This document shows positions 1 through 7,598 of a DNA stretch of 15,148 bases, piece after piece. The notes under the pieces were generated by a model, which made no database searches, was not told the origin of the DNA, and was given only the letters and a program-made list of their open reading frames with translations. Within the stretch, counting starts at the first letter, position 1. Each line of letters starts with the position of its first letter. The stretch is from assembly GCA_051745935.1 (NCBI GenBank), contig JBNJEM010000113.1:1-15148 (forward strand), given 5' to 3'. The DNA is from JBNJEM01 sp051745935. GTDB taxonomy: Bacteria; Planctomycetota; Planctomycetia; Pirellulales; Pirellulaceae. A program made the translations under genes and the position numbers.

Positions 1-294
1 CCGGTTGCGTCGCATATCATCATAGGCCCACGGATGGCAGAACGGACCCACGGATGAAGAAAGACGCAGACGGCCGCGCCAATTCCGGCTCCTGCTGGCA
101 GAACAAAAACGGGATAAAAACACGATCGACTCAGCAACGAATTTTTATCGGTCCAGGCACCGCCCCGTTTTTTCGGCAAGGTGGGTAAGTTGCGCAATGG
201 TGTTGCTGGACGAGGGAACAATTCTTGTGGGAATTTCTGTCCAGCCGTGAGCGGTTGGCCGGTATGATCGTGATGTTGTTATTGGAGGAGGTCG
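1..294. other. Intergenic left edge, no gene recognised
   Basis: No convincing coding frame was seen. A short direct repeat of CCCACGGATG occurs at about 28-37 and 49-58. An antisense open frame over 145-432 exists, but it mostly mirrors the DUF4160 remnant downstream and resembles no family I know. Confidence 0.4.
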
Positions 295-411
295 TTGATC
301 AAGGTGGACACGAACAAGGCAGCCAGGAAGCTCTCCGTCGTTAACCGGATGCATGTACACGTGGTATCCGGGGACGGAGAGGCAAAGTTCTGGCTGGAAC
401 CAGAGATTCAG
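295..411 (+). pseudogene. DUF4160 family remnant
   Basis: The translation from 349 reads MHVHVVSGDGEAKFWLEPEI. This matches the core of DUF4160 proteins, which carry a P-H-x-H-V...GEAKFWL block and are usually small (about 80-90 residues) and often found beside DUF2442 or toxin-antitoxin genes. The part N-terminal to the core is not family-like. After the EPEI motif the frame continues to 666, but with a sequence unlike the usual helical C-terminus, which is typically rich in charged residues and ends in a tryptophan-containing segment. No ATG with a ribosome binding site is visible; the open frame begins at a TTG (295). I read it as a broken gene: the central beta-hairpin block survives and the rest has been replaced. 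The family match is by eye and short, so a chance resemblance cannot be excluded. Confidence 0.45.
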
Positions 412-509
412 CAAAGCTTTGGCAGAAGACATGATATCTACTCCGAAGGCAGCAGCGCTTTTACGGGCGCCGGTCGCACAAGTGGAACGAGGTTTGAAGG
501 GGCCGGCCG

Positions 510-764
510 ATGCGCATCATCGTTAGCGATACTTCTTGCCTCATTGACCTGCAGCGCGGTGAACTCATCGAGGTTTTTCTCGGACTGCCCCACGAGTTCG
601 TCTTGCCCGACGTACTTTTCGACAATGAACTACTCAGTTTCTCGCGCAAAGAGAAAGTTCTGCTGAGAACACGCATGAGCATCAAGGGACTCGACGGCGA
701 GGAAGAGGATCTGCAGGCGGCGATGGCGGGACTGCGGAAGATGGACGCGGTTGATCTGAACTAG
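510..764 (+). pseudogene. Truncated PIN-domain toxin (N-terminal fragment)
   Basis: The first 55 or so residues look like a VapC-type PIN nuclease of the DUF3368-like kind: residues 2-12 (RIIVSDTSCLI) hold the first catalytic aspartate (D7). They are followed by a hydrophobic stretch with the VLPDVLFDNEL pattern and a second acidic position near residue 40. Intact family members run about 130-160 residues and continue to a conserved N-D and a T-G-D motif that form the metal site. Here the frame stops at 84 residues and neither later motif is present; the last 25 residues are acidic and unlike the family. GAAGGGG lies six bases before the ATG, so it may still be translated, but nuclease activity is unlikely. 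No intact antitoxin is seen upstream, only the DUF4160 remnant. Likely the relic of a toxin-antitoxin module. Confidence 0.55.
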
Positions 765-795
765 TACGACGCGAGGCTCACGAAATAGCCGGTCA

Positions 796-824
796 TTGTT
801 TCGTGCCGCGCCGAGGCATAGAAT
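796..824 (+). promoter_or_regulatory. Predicted sigma70-type promoter for the aldo/keto reductase
   Basis: A -35-like TTGTTT (796-801) and a -10-like TAGAAT (819-824) are separated by 17 bases. The expected start site is near 831, about 60 bases before the ATG at 891. The -10 and following bases (TAGAATACGA) are identical to those in the next predicted promoter at 2247-2275. Prediction by eye only. Confidence 0.4.
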
Positions 825-890
825 ACGAACGGTAATCGGCACGGCCAGCCTTATTCGATTCGCAAGCTTTCTCTCAAACGGAGCTAACTC

Positions 891-1904
891 ATGAGGTACG
901 AACCACTCGCAATCAGGCGTCGTGATTTTCTGAGAGTCGCGATGGGATCTCTCGCGGCAACCGGCTTCGGACGCGACGCGTTGAGCATGCAAGGAGACAG
1001 CCCGACGGGAATCCCCACGCGGCCGCTGGGTCGCTTCGAGGAGCGCATCCCGATCGTGGGACTTGGGGGATACCACATCGGCGTGCCCGACGAGTCGGAA
1101 GCGATCCGTATCATGCACGAAGCGATCGATGAGGGTATGACGTTTTTCGACAACGCGTGGGATTACCACGGCGGCGGGAGCGAGGAGGTCATGGGCAAGG
1201 CGCTCGCCGACAACGGTCGTCGCGAGAAGGCGTTCCTGATGACCAAGTGCTGCGATCGCGACTACAAGGGCGCCAAGCAACACCTGGAGGACAGCCTGCG
1301 GCGATTGAAAACCGATTACCTCGATCTCTGGCAGTTCCACGAGATCAACTGGTCAATCGACGCGGACTGGCTGTTCGACAAAGGCGGCATCAAGGCGGCC
1401 GTCGAAGCTCGCAAGGAAGGCAAGGTCCGCTACATCGGCTTCACGGGCCATCGAGCGACGGTGCATCATCTGAAGACCGTCGGGAAACCGTTCGAGTGGG
1501 ATACCGTCCAGATGCCGATCAACCTGTTGGACGCTCACTACGATAGTTTCCAGAAGAAGGTCCTGCCCGTGTGTCGCGCGAAGAAAATCGCCGTTCTCGG
1601 GATGAAGGCGCTGGCCGGTGGCGCGTTGCCCAAGAGCGTGGGCATTCCGGCGGAAGCGTGTCGTCGTTTCGCCCTCTCGCTGCCCATCACGTCCCTGGTC
1701 TGTGGAATTCAATCGCGGGAAGACCTCCGGCAGGACCTTGCCATGGCGCGAACGTTCCAGCCCATCAGCGAGGCCGAGATGAACCAATTGATCGCCGACA
1801 GCGAGGCGGAAGGCCGCGACGGGAAACTGGAACGATGGAAAACGACCGACTATGGGGGTGGATACCATCGCAAGCAGCACGAGGGGATTCCCCGAGGTGA
1901 GTGA
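891..1904 (+). CDS. Tat-exported aldo/keto reductase family oxidoreductase
   Basis: NAD(P)H-dependent carbonyl reductase fold, (beta/alpha)8 barrel. The N-terminus has a twin-arginine signal: RRRDFLRVA at residues 9-17 followed by a weakly hydrophobic A/G-rich stretch, so the protein is probably folded in the cytoplasm and exported with cofactor, as in many planctomycete oxidoreductases. The barrel begins near PTRPLGRFEERIPIVGLGG (42-60). The catalytic tetrad of the family appears complete: D87 in FFDNAWDY, Y92, K119 in MTKCCDRD, and H150 in LWQFHEIN. GFTGH (183-187) and the C-terminal CGIQSREDL (271-279) match the family's barrel strand and cofactor-binding end. Length, 337 residues, is usual for a barrel plus signal. 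GGAG at 880-883 sits seven bases before the ATG and supports this start. The gene stands alone after a predicted promoter. The physiological substrate cannot be told from sequence. Confidence 0.92.
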   Translation: MRYEPLAIRRRDFLRVAMGSLAATGFGRDALSMQGDSPTGIPTRPLGRFEERIPIVGLGGYHIGVPDESEAIRIMHEAIDEGMTFFDNAWDYHGGGSEEVMGKALADNGRREKAFLMTKCCDRDYKGAKQHLEDSLRRLKTDYLDLWQFHEINWSIDADWLFDKGGIKAAVEARKEGKVRYIGFTGHRATVHHLKTVGKPFEWDTVQMPINLLDAHYDSFQKKVLPVCRAKKIAVLGMKALAGGALPKSVGIPAEACRRFALSLPITSLVCGIQSREDLRQDLAMARTFQPISEAEMNQLIADSEAEGRDGKLERWKTTDYGGGYHRKQHEGIPRGE

Positions 1905-2246
1905 AGCCGCGAAGGCCTCGGAGTTCGGGCAACGCGAGAAATCGGGGTCACTTGATGATGACCGCAACCCAGCGCGCGGTATCGCTCGGGCGAGTTTCAC
2001 GGTGAGATGAGTCATCACTTGCAGGTGGCGCGCGGCCCTGCCCGCACATGGCGCGGCGGCTGTCGTCCGTGGAGGTGGCTTGGCGATGGTTAACGCTTCC
2101 GAAAACGACATCGCGATAGGTCCGACGCGGCTCATTCTTCTTGATTTGTTCAATGGTGGCCCGGCCCCCCGCGGGCGAGCCTTTCAATAAGGATCGAAGA
2201 AACAACTGTCTGATTCCACGCCGCTGTTCGATCCGTGGACCTATCA
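1905..2246. other. Intergenic stretch, no gene recognised
   Basis: The spacer between the two exported-protein genes holds only overlapping weak open frames with no family resemblance, on either strand. No strong hairpin followed by a T-run was seen after the reductase stop. The downstream end merges into the predicted promoter of the next gene. Confidence 0.4.
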
Positions 2247-2275
2247 TTGGAATTGCCTGATCTCCCTGCTAGAAT
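2247..2275 (+). promoter_or_regulatory. Predicted sigma70-type promoter for the glycosidase-like gene
   Basis: TTGGAA (2247-2252) and TAGAAT (2270-2275) are separated by 17 bases, close to the vegetative consensus. The predicted start near 2282 gives a leader of about 45 bases. AGGAG at 2316-2320, six bases before the ATG at 2327, is the ribosome binding site. Confidence 0.45.
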
Positions 2276-2326
2276 ACGACGCATCCGTGCATTTGCCGTC
2301 CTGCCCCAGCGAAACAGGAGAACGCC

Positions 2327-3316
2327 ATGTCCGCGATCGCGCGACGAACACGTCATTTTTTTCAAGCCTTCCGTGCTTCCTGTTTGCTCCTCCTGATCCC
2401 TGCCGGTCAGGTTGTCGCCGACGATTTTGACATGCCACAAATCGACGGCGACTGGTGGCAGGTGGCAGGCAACCCCGACCTGGGAGAATACACTTCAGAG
2501 AAGCAGCAGCCGGTCGATTTCGGCATCTGGCAGGCGGCCGACGGCACGTGGCAGATCTGGTCGTGCATCCGCGGCACGAAGTGCGGCGGCAACACGCGGC
2601 TGTTTCACCGCTGGGAAGGGAAGAGGTTAACCGACACGGATTGGATGCCGATGGGAATCGCCATGGAGGCCGACCCGAGTTTGGGAGAAAGTGTCGGAGG
2701 CTTGCAGGCCCCGCACGTCATCAAAGAGAACGGGGAGTACCTCATGTTCTACGGCGATTGGGGGCGAATCTGCCTGGCGGAGAGCACCGATGGAAAGAAG
2801 TTCACGCGGGTGCTCAACGAACGCGGACAGCCCGATCTGTTCAGCGGACCGTACGACAACACCCGCGACCCAATGGTGATGAAGCATGACGGCAAATACT
2901 ACTGCTACTACATGGGACACAAGAAGGACGCGAAGATCCAATCGGCGATCTTCTGCCGGACGTCGACGGATCGTTCGACTTGGAGCGACGCGGTGATGGT
3001 TTCCGGCGGCGGCTCGCCGGCCACGCAAGACCGGTGGTACGGCGGCGACGCGGAATGCCCCTTCGTGCTCGCCCGTGACGGCGCGTTTTATCTGTTCCGC
3101 AATCAGCGCTACGGCCCGACGAATTTGAACACCCAGTACCGATCGGAGGACCCGCTCGATTTCGGAGTCGACGACGATTCGAAAATCATCGGGACGCTTC
3201 CAGTCGCCGCTCCGGAGATCGTCTTGCACGGCGGTAGGTGCTTCATCGCGGCGCTGAAACGGGATCTAGGGGGAATCCGCATTGCTCGATTGAAGTGGGT
3301 GTCATCCGAAAAGTAG
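2327..3316 (+). CDS. Secreted glycosidase-like five-bladed beta-propeller protein
   Basis: Residues 1-32 form a Sec-type signal: basic n-region (RRTRH), hydrophobic core SCLLLLIPAGQVV, and probable cleavage near VVA-DD. The mature part is built of repeated blade-like units of the GH43/GH32-type propeller: QAPHVIKENGEYLMFYGDWG (127-146), TRDPMVMKHDGKYYCYYMG (179-197), AECPFVLARDGAFYLFRNQ (242-260) and AAPEIVLHGGRCFIAAL (294-310). Each has the acid-proline-x-hydrophobic pattern that opens a blade. D181, E243 and E297 are the acidic residues at the blade starts where such enzymes place catalytic groups. The family link is by fold pattern, so the enzyme may be a sugar hydrolase or an inactive sugar-binding relative; substrate unknown. 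The start is fixed by AGGAG six bases upstream. Length, 329 residues, suits a single-domain propeller. It acts outside the cytoplasmic membrane. Confidence 0.8.
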   Translation: MSAIARRTRHFFQAFRASCLLLLIPAGQVVADDFDMPQIDGDWWQVAGNPDLGEYTSEKQQPVDFGIWQAADGTWQIWSCIRGTKCGGNTRLFHRWEGKRLTDTDWMPMGIAMEADPSLGESVGGLQAPHVIKENGEYLMFYGDWGRICLAESTDGKKFTRVLNERGQPDLFSGPYDNTRDPMVMKHDGKYYCYYMGHKKDAKIQSAIFCRTSTDRSTWSDAVMVSGGGSPATQDRWYGGDAECPFVLARDGAFYLFRNQRYGPTNLNTQYRSEDPLDFGVDDDSKIIGTLPVAAPEIVLHGGRCFIAALKRDLGGIRIARLKWVSSEK

Positions 3317-3979
3317 AAGAAATGGCCACGGCGCATTCCGGGCTCAACATGGGCCTCCTGCTAAATAGCTTTTCACGAGTATAACTTTTCGTGATTTGAA
3401 AAACATTTACGCGGCTGCGTACTGCGTACTGCGTACTCTGTACTGCGTACTCTGTACTCTGTCCTCTGTACTCTGTCCTCTGTCCTCTGTCCTCTGTACT
3501 CTGTACTCTGTACTCTGTACTGTTTGTTACAGTGCTTCATCTTTTTCTTCGAGATAGATCCTGACGTCTCGCATCAATGTCACATGTCCCGCCACCTGCT
3601 CAGATCACGTAGCGACACTTGTGGCTTATGGGAGCGGCAACCAGCCTTGCCCCGCCCGCAACCTTGGGACCCAACAGGACCTTGGACATGGAACATCAGG
3701 TCAGAAGGCTCTCAAAACGCCGTTGCCATCCGGGAGCGGCCCGGGCAGAATCACGGTGCATTCCGGTTAGGATGGAATCCTCAGCCACTCGGACGACGCG
3801 CCCGCCATCCGACCGACACGTTTGGTCTGCGGCGGATTGTCCCCTCACGGCCCATTGTCGACCGCGGCTGCGTGATATACCGGTCGCGAATGACTTTCTC
3901 CGCCGCGGGTCCGACCCACGGGAGGAGGGCTTGCGTCGGGCAGCTTTCCACCCGGAAAAATCCAACCGCCTGAAATATG
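3317..3979. other. Long intergenic stretch with repeats, no gene
   Basis: This convergent spacer lies between the glycosidase-like gene and the minus-strand WD40-like gene. It contains a weak hairpin with TCACGA/TCGTGA arms (3373-3378 and 3389-3394), the heptamer array (3419-3523), about 350 bases with no recognised content, and interspersed repeat copy A at its right end. The open frames across it follow no family and overlap each other on both strands. Confidence 0.5.
3419..3523. repeat. Heptanucleotide tandem repeat, 15 units
   Basis: Fifteen perfect-length 7-base units run without a gap. Types in order: GTACTGC twice, GTACTCT, GTACTGC, GTACTCT twice, GTCCTCT, GTACTCT, GTCCTCT three times, GTACTCT three times, and GTACTGT. 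Variants differ only at positions 3, 6 and 7. The mixture of variants in blocks suggests growth by slippage or unequal exchange. The array is intergenic and in no gene frame. Heptamer arrays of this general kind (short tandemly repeated repetitive sequences) are well known in filamentous cyanobacteria; their role is unclear. Confidence 0.95.
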
Positions 3980-3980
3980 T
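3876..3980 (+). repeat. Interspersed ~105-bp repeat, copy A
   Basis: Starts TATACCGGTCGCG and ends CCGCCTGAAATATGTT. It matches copy C (7105-7210, opposite strand) with about eight to nine substitutions and copy B (6343-6433) similarly. No terminal inverted repeats are visible. It ends on the stop codon (3980-3982) of the WD40-like gene, so that gene's 3' end abuts the repeat. Confidence 0.9.
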
Positions 3981-5296
3981 TATCGTGCCACTTCAGCAGT
4001 GGAGCGGGGTTGGGCCGCCGCGCCGTTTGACGTGAACAAAACCGAAAAAAGGCCCGGAACGCGACGCAACTTAGCCGCCTTGTCCTTTAACCTTGTCAGG
4101 TCGAGCCATTGAACCGCCTCCTCATTGCCGTCATATCTTCCGTCAGGACAGCAAACCAACCAGCCGTCGATCTTTTCGAGAATATACAGACCACATACTA
4201 ATTGCAGACGATCGTCCGCGATCGCCCATACATATGCCGTGGGCGAGCGAGGCGCTGTTCCTTCACGTTCCATGCGTCCTGTATAGATGTAGCCGGACCG
4301 ACTGACTGCGAGTAATCCCATGGCGCTGCCTACCTCGCCTATCCGCTTTTGATCCAAGAGTTGTCCCGTCGCTACATCGTACAGTTGTACCCAGTTTGAT
4401 AGCGTTATCAAATGCCGATGGTCTGAAGAGAAGGCAATTGCACCATGAAGAGCATTCACAATTTCCGAGATCACCGCGTGTGACTTCACGTCAAATAATA
4501 CCACGTCGCCGCTCTTCAGACCGGAAAGCGCGATGCGGTTGCCGTCTGCCGAGAACACGACTTGGGGCCAGCGTTGGTCTATCGGTAACTCGACAAGCCG
4601 TTCTCCTTGCATGTCGCATATGGCTCCATCGTGATAATACTCTGGCGCCAACGGTCTTGGCAGGATTTGCGAGTTCAGATCGACGTGGTGAACCGGACAA
4701 CGAAACGATGTCTCTTGCCCCGTCAAGGGGGACAGACAGACCGCTTCTGACGAATCCTTATCTGACCGATAGAGAAGATAACTCCAGTCCGGCCACAACA
4801 CCGGAGCGCCTATGCATGCGCGGCTCGTCAGCATTTGATTGTTGATGAGGTCATGAATGGCGAACCGACCCCAATAGCCCAGATAGACCGACGATCCATC
4901 CGGACTTATCGAAGCGTCAAGAACGCGGTCCGAAACAGAAACGGTCTTCGGCGGTAGGTCCCGTCGTGTAACATCCCAAACGAGCAGCCGATCCGCCTGC
5001 TGGACAACGAACAGATTCTCGCGGGCAAAAACGCGGTCCGAAACAGCAACGGTCTTCGGCGGAAGGTCCCGTCGCGTAACATCCCAAACGAGCAGCCGAT
5101 CCGCCTGCTGGACAACGAGCAGATTCTCGCGGGGTGACAAATAGCACCGAGACGCTCCCGAGCACCTCGGAGACAGGTCGTCCAAGGGGAGTTTCACAGG
5201 GGAATCAAGTTGGAGCACACAGATTACCGGCCACCCGACAAAGATGGCCATCGCAGCAAGGAACACTCCGATGAGATAGCGACGAACGCTAGGCAT
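3980..5296 (-). CDS. Membrane-anchored WD40-like beta-propeller protein
   Basis: I chose the ATG at 5296 over an in-frame ATG 36 bases upstream, because GGAG lies six bases before it and the protein then begins MPSVRRYLIG with a single membrane segment at residues 7-30. The rest (438 residues) has irregular blade repeats of WD40/YVTN type: LLVWDVTRRD (twice, 68-77 and 104-113), ASISPDGSSVYLGYWG (128-143), VVFSADGNRIALSG (246-259), GDVVLFDVKSHAV (263-275), and HLITLSNWVQLYDVATG (295-311). The C-terminal DGWLVCCPDGRYDGNEEAV (377-395) resembles the P-E/D-G-R-F/Y-D-G segment seen after propellers in many planctomycete WD40 proteins. An N-terminal anchor with the propeller outside is expected. Residues 56-125 hold two nearly identical 36-residue units from a DNA duplication. 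Probably a protein-interaction or sensing scaffold; partner unknown. It lies 124 bases downstream of the YdjY gene on the same strand. Confidence 0.75.
   Translation of the reverse strand: MPSVRRYLIGVFLAAMAIFVGWPVICVLQLDSPVKLPLDDLSPRCSGASRCYLSPRENLLVVQQADRLLVWDVTRRDLPPKTVAVSDRVFARENLFVVQQADRLLVWDVTRRDLPPKTVSVSDRVLDASISPDGSSVYLGYWGRFAIHDLINNQMLTSRACIGAPVLWPDWSYLLYRSDKDSSEAVCLSPLTGQETSFRCPVHHVDLNSQILPRPLAPEYYHDGAICDMQGERLVELPIDQRWPQVVFSADGNRIALSGLKSGDVVLFDVKSHAVISEIVNALHGAIAFSSDHRHLITLSNWVQLYDVATGQLLDQKRIGEVGSAMGLLAVSRSGYIYTGRMEREGTAPRSPTAYVWAIADDRLQLVCGLYILEKIDGWLVCCPDGRYDGNEEAVQWLDLTRLKDKAAKLRRVPGLFSVLFTSNGAAAQPRSTAEVAR
4922..5133. repeat. In-frame 108-bp tandem duplication inside the WD40-like gene
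   Basis: Unit 1 is 4922-5029 and unit 2 is 5030-5133, offset exactly 108 bases. By hand I count four substitutions over about 104 compared bases. Since 108 is a multiple of three the frame is kept, adding 36 residues that contain one LLVWDVTRRDLPPKTV blade edge. The near identity points to a recent event. Confidence 0.92.
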
Positions 5297-5420
5297 CCGA
5301 CTCTCCAATAAACTATGCTGCAGCCAGATCACTTACTCGTCCGAACCGTCCGAATAACTATAGTCCGCTCTCGTCGGCTCCAGAGCTGCAACGGAAGCTA
5401 TGCCACCTTTTATACGGGCG

Positions 5421-6374
5421 CTATCCTACCGTCTGGCGAGGTTTACAGGTTTTCTGTCCGCTTCTTAGCGTGCGTTTGCCCTGGGCCTTGGTCGGTTTCG
5501 TCGCTTCCCCTGTTTCCTCACCTTCGGTGGGTGCCGTCTGTTTCGCGGCCTTTTTCTTCTCCTGCTTGCCGTTGGCGGGTGATGGCTCGGTCGATTGCTC
5601 GCTCTTGAGTTTCGGGGTAAGTTCCAGGAACACACGAGTTCCAATCGGGGGAATGCGTTCAGTGAACGCGGAGAACACCAGATTGCTATTCGCGTCGCTG
5701 CTTTTCAAGGGCAAATCAAGCATGGCAGTGGAAAAATTGGATACGCAAATGAACTCGCCGCCGTCCGCATAGTAAAACCTCTCCCCGGTTTCCTCGTCCG
5801 TCCAGAATCCACTGCCGGCGAACACCCACGGGGACTGTAAGACCTTGCCGGTTTTGGTGTTTTTGATCCATTCCCGTGCCCGCGCACGGTGCTCTTCCCC
5901 CTGTTGGTCTTTCCAGATGACCTTCACTTCAATCTCTGTTCCCTGTGCTGGTCGATAGACGGGGCGGAATTGCACAGGTGGGCCGGGCTCCGCGCCCAGT
6001 GCCACCAGTCCGGCATGGACATACCGGGCTGGAGTATTCACGGCCACGATCGCTTCGTGTTCCTTGGTTCCTTTGGGACAGGCGAACATTTCCAACATGC
6101 CATTATTGAGACAGACCCGCCCCCCCACGAGAATCCGCTTCTTTTCGAGCTGCATCCACACCTCATGATCTTGGGTCAGTGGCACCCACTTCTTACCGGG
6201 TTGAAAGGGGAGCTTCGGCTTCGCCGGCGTTTCCCGCGCTTCTGCTTCCACTTTTTTCTGCTCGCCAAAGAGCGTGGCCGGTAGCATACTCAACAGGAGC
6301 ACACACCACACGATCGTGGCCCAACGCTTTTTATCCCTCTCGGGGATGACTTTCTCCGCCGCGAGTCCGACCAA
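5421..6374 (-). CDS. YdjY-domain secreted protein; native start disrupted by a repeat
   Basis: A hydrophobic signal segment (ATIVWCVLLLSMLPATLFG) is followed by a P/K-rich linker and a YdjY-type domain common in Planctomycetes. Recognisable stretches include GGRVCLNNGMLEMFACPKGT, EHEAIVAVNTPARYVHAGL, PWVFAGSGFWTDEETGERFY, ADGGEFICVSNFSTAMLDLP and AFTERIPPIGTRVFLELTPK. The last 60 residues are a K/E/T-rich low-complexity tail. The molecular function of the domain is not established. The start is uncertain: upstream of the signal the frame runs into repeat copy B, and no ATG occurs between the repeat and the signal core (the only one, within LLLSMLPATL, is too late). The coordinate given uses an in-frame TTG at 6374, inside the repeat; the frame stays open to an ATG at 6749, which would give 442 residues with an implausible R-rich leader. 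The gene may have lost its own start when the repeat arrived. It precedes the WD40-like gene on the same strand. Confidence 0.7.
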   Translation of the reverse strand: MVGLAAEKVIPERDKKRWATIVWCVLLLSMLPATLFGEQKKVEAEARETPAKPKLPFQPGKKWVPLTQDHEVWMQLEKKRILVGGRVCLNNGMLEMFACPKGTKEHEAIVAVNTPARYVHAGLVALGAEPGPPVQFRPVYRPAQGTEIEVKVIWKDQQGEEHRARAREWIKNTKTGKVLQSPWVFAGSGFWTDEETGERFYYADGGEFICVSNFSTAMLDLPLKSSDANSNLVFSAFTERIPPIGTRVFLELTPKLKSEQSTEPSPANGKQEKKKAAKQTAPTEGEETGEATKPTKAQGKRTLRSGQKTCKPRQTVG

Positions 6375-6433
6375 CGGGAGGACGGCTTGCGTCGGGCAGC
6401 TTTCCACCCGGAAAAATCCAACCGCCTGAAATA
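6343..6433 (+). repeat. Interspersed ~105-bp repeat, copy B
   Basis: From GGATGACTTTCTCCGCC to CCGCCTGAAATA it is nearly identical to copies A and C. To its left, bases 6331-6342 align only loosely with the TATACCGGTCGC end of the other copies, as if that end had diverged. Read on the minus strand it runs in frame into the signal peptide of the YdjY gene. Confidence 0.88.
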
Positions 6434-7104
6434 CATCTCCATGGCCGGGACGCGATGCGTCATCTCCGCTCAGATCGTGGACCACGGTCGTCCGACAACG
6501 GTCTAACAAGGCGATCGCACGAGAACGGATGGCAGCGAAGCCCCCAAACCGCCGCCGCGCGCCGGCACCGGGACTGGTGCGAGGCTTTTCTCCACCAGGC
6601 ACGACACGTTTCATCCGCCCATTCGCAACACCACTTATGTCCGTCAGCCTCGCGTGACTCATGGTCACCCGCCCACGGCTCAACCCACCAGGGTCACCTC
6701 TTCGAACCGCCAAGGGGGATGTCAGCTTCGGCCTGAGTATTTTAGTCATGGTCTTTGTCCGTTGAAGAGAACATCAAAGCAGTCATGTCCGTGATCCGAT
6801 CACAAGCGACATGAATTGGATCGTAACACTTTAGCCGATTGGCAGCCATGTGCGTCATCCGTTCCAGACGCTGTTTCCATCCCTATTCTTGCCGCTGAAG
6901 GAAGTACGTCAACAAGGGGGGAACGCTCTTTCGGGGGGCTGTATCGCGCGAGTGGGCTCCGGCGCGCCCTCCCGCCTGGACGAGTCTGATCGCGTGTCCC
7001 GAAGCCTGCGACGGGCCCGCCACGCCCGTCGAGACAAGGGTGGCACCGGCCCCTGGTGCGGCCGCCCTATGTCTCCACCAGCGTCCACACTGGCGTTGAG
7101 GGCC

Positions 7105-7210
7105 AATATATTTCAGGCGGTTGGATTTTTCCGGGTGGAACGGTGCCCGACGCAAGCCGTCCTCCCGTTGGTCGGACTCGCAGCGGAGAAAGTCATCCGC
7201 GACCGGTATA
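7105..7210 (-). repeat. Interspersed ~105-bp repeat, copy C (inverted)
   Basis: The reverse complement starts TATACCGGTCGCGGATGAC and ends CCGCCTGAAATATATT, full length against copy A, with about eight to nine substitutions. It is opposite in orientation to copies A, B and D. Confidence 0.9.
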
Positions 7211-7546
7211 GTAGGGTTGCGTACCAATTTCAGAACCGGCTCTCGGGACCATCGCGGCCTTTTCTTCATATCGGGGGCAGCATATTCGGTGGCGCCATGA
7301 TAAACTACCCGGTTTGCTGGCTCCCGACGGGCGGGAATATGCCTCCCGAGGCGGCATGGTCGAGCAACATTAAGGGGGGGCGCGCCAGAGGCTCGCGGCC
7401 GCGTGCGTGGAGTAGCTGGCCCGCCGGGGCAATTCTTAATGGCGCCTCCCGCAACCGGGCTACGGGCCATTTTGTCACGGCCGACGCAAGCCTTGGAACG
7501 TCGGGCCGTTAGCGGTGGAGTGAACCGCGGCGCGGTCAGTTGGAGT

Positions 7547-7598
7547 TATACCGGTCGCGGCTGACGTCGCGGATGACGTTGTCCGCCGCGAGTCCGAC
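7547..7598 (+). repeat. Interspersed ~105-bp repeat, copy D (truncated)
   Basis: Keeps TATACCGGTCGCGG and the following CCGCCGCGAGTCCGAC, then diverges, so roughly the left 40 bases of the element remain. It contains an internal 12-base tandem duplication (7554-7565 and 7566-7577, GTCGCGGCTGAC then GTCGCGGATGAC) absent from the other copies. Confidence 0.75.

Noticed and set aside
630..1340. 236-codon minus-strand open frame
   Set aside because: Mostly antisense to the aldo/keto reductase, whose complete catalytic tetrad and signal show the plus strand is coding.
1353..2153. 266-codon minus-strand open frame
   Set aside because: Antisense shadow of the reductase running into the spacer; no recognisable domain.
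3373..3400. Hairpin after the glycosidase-like gene as an intrinsic terminator
   Set aside because: Only six AT-containing base pairs, a ten-base loop and no T-run; too weak to call.
3419..3523. CRISPR array
   Set aside because: The units are 7-base tandem repeats with no spacers, so this is a short tandem repeat, not CRISPR.
6850..7512. 220-codon plus-strand open frame
   Set aside because: It passes through repeat copy C, overlaps an equally long antisense frame, has no family resemblance and no clear ribosome binding site; probably chance in GC-rich DNA.
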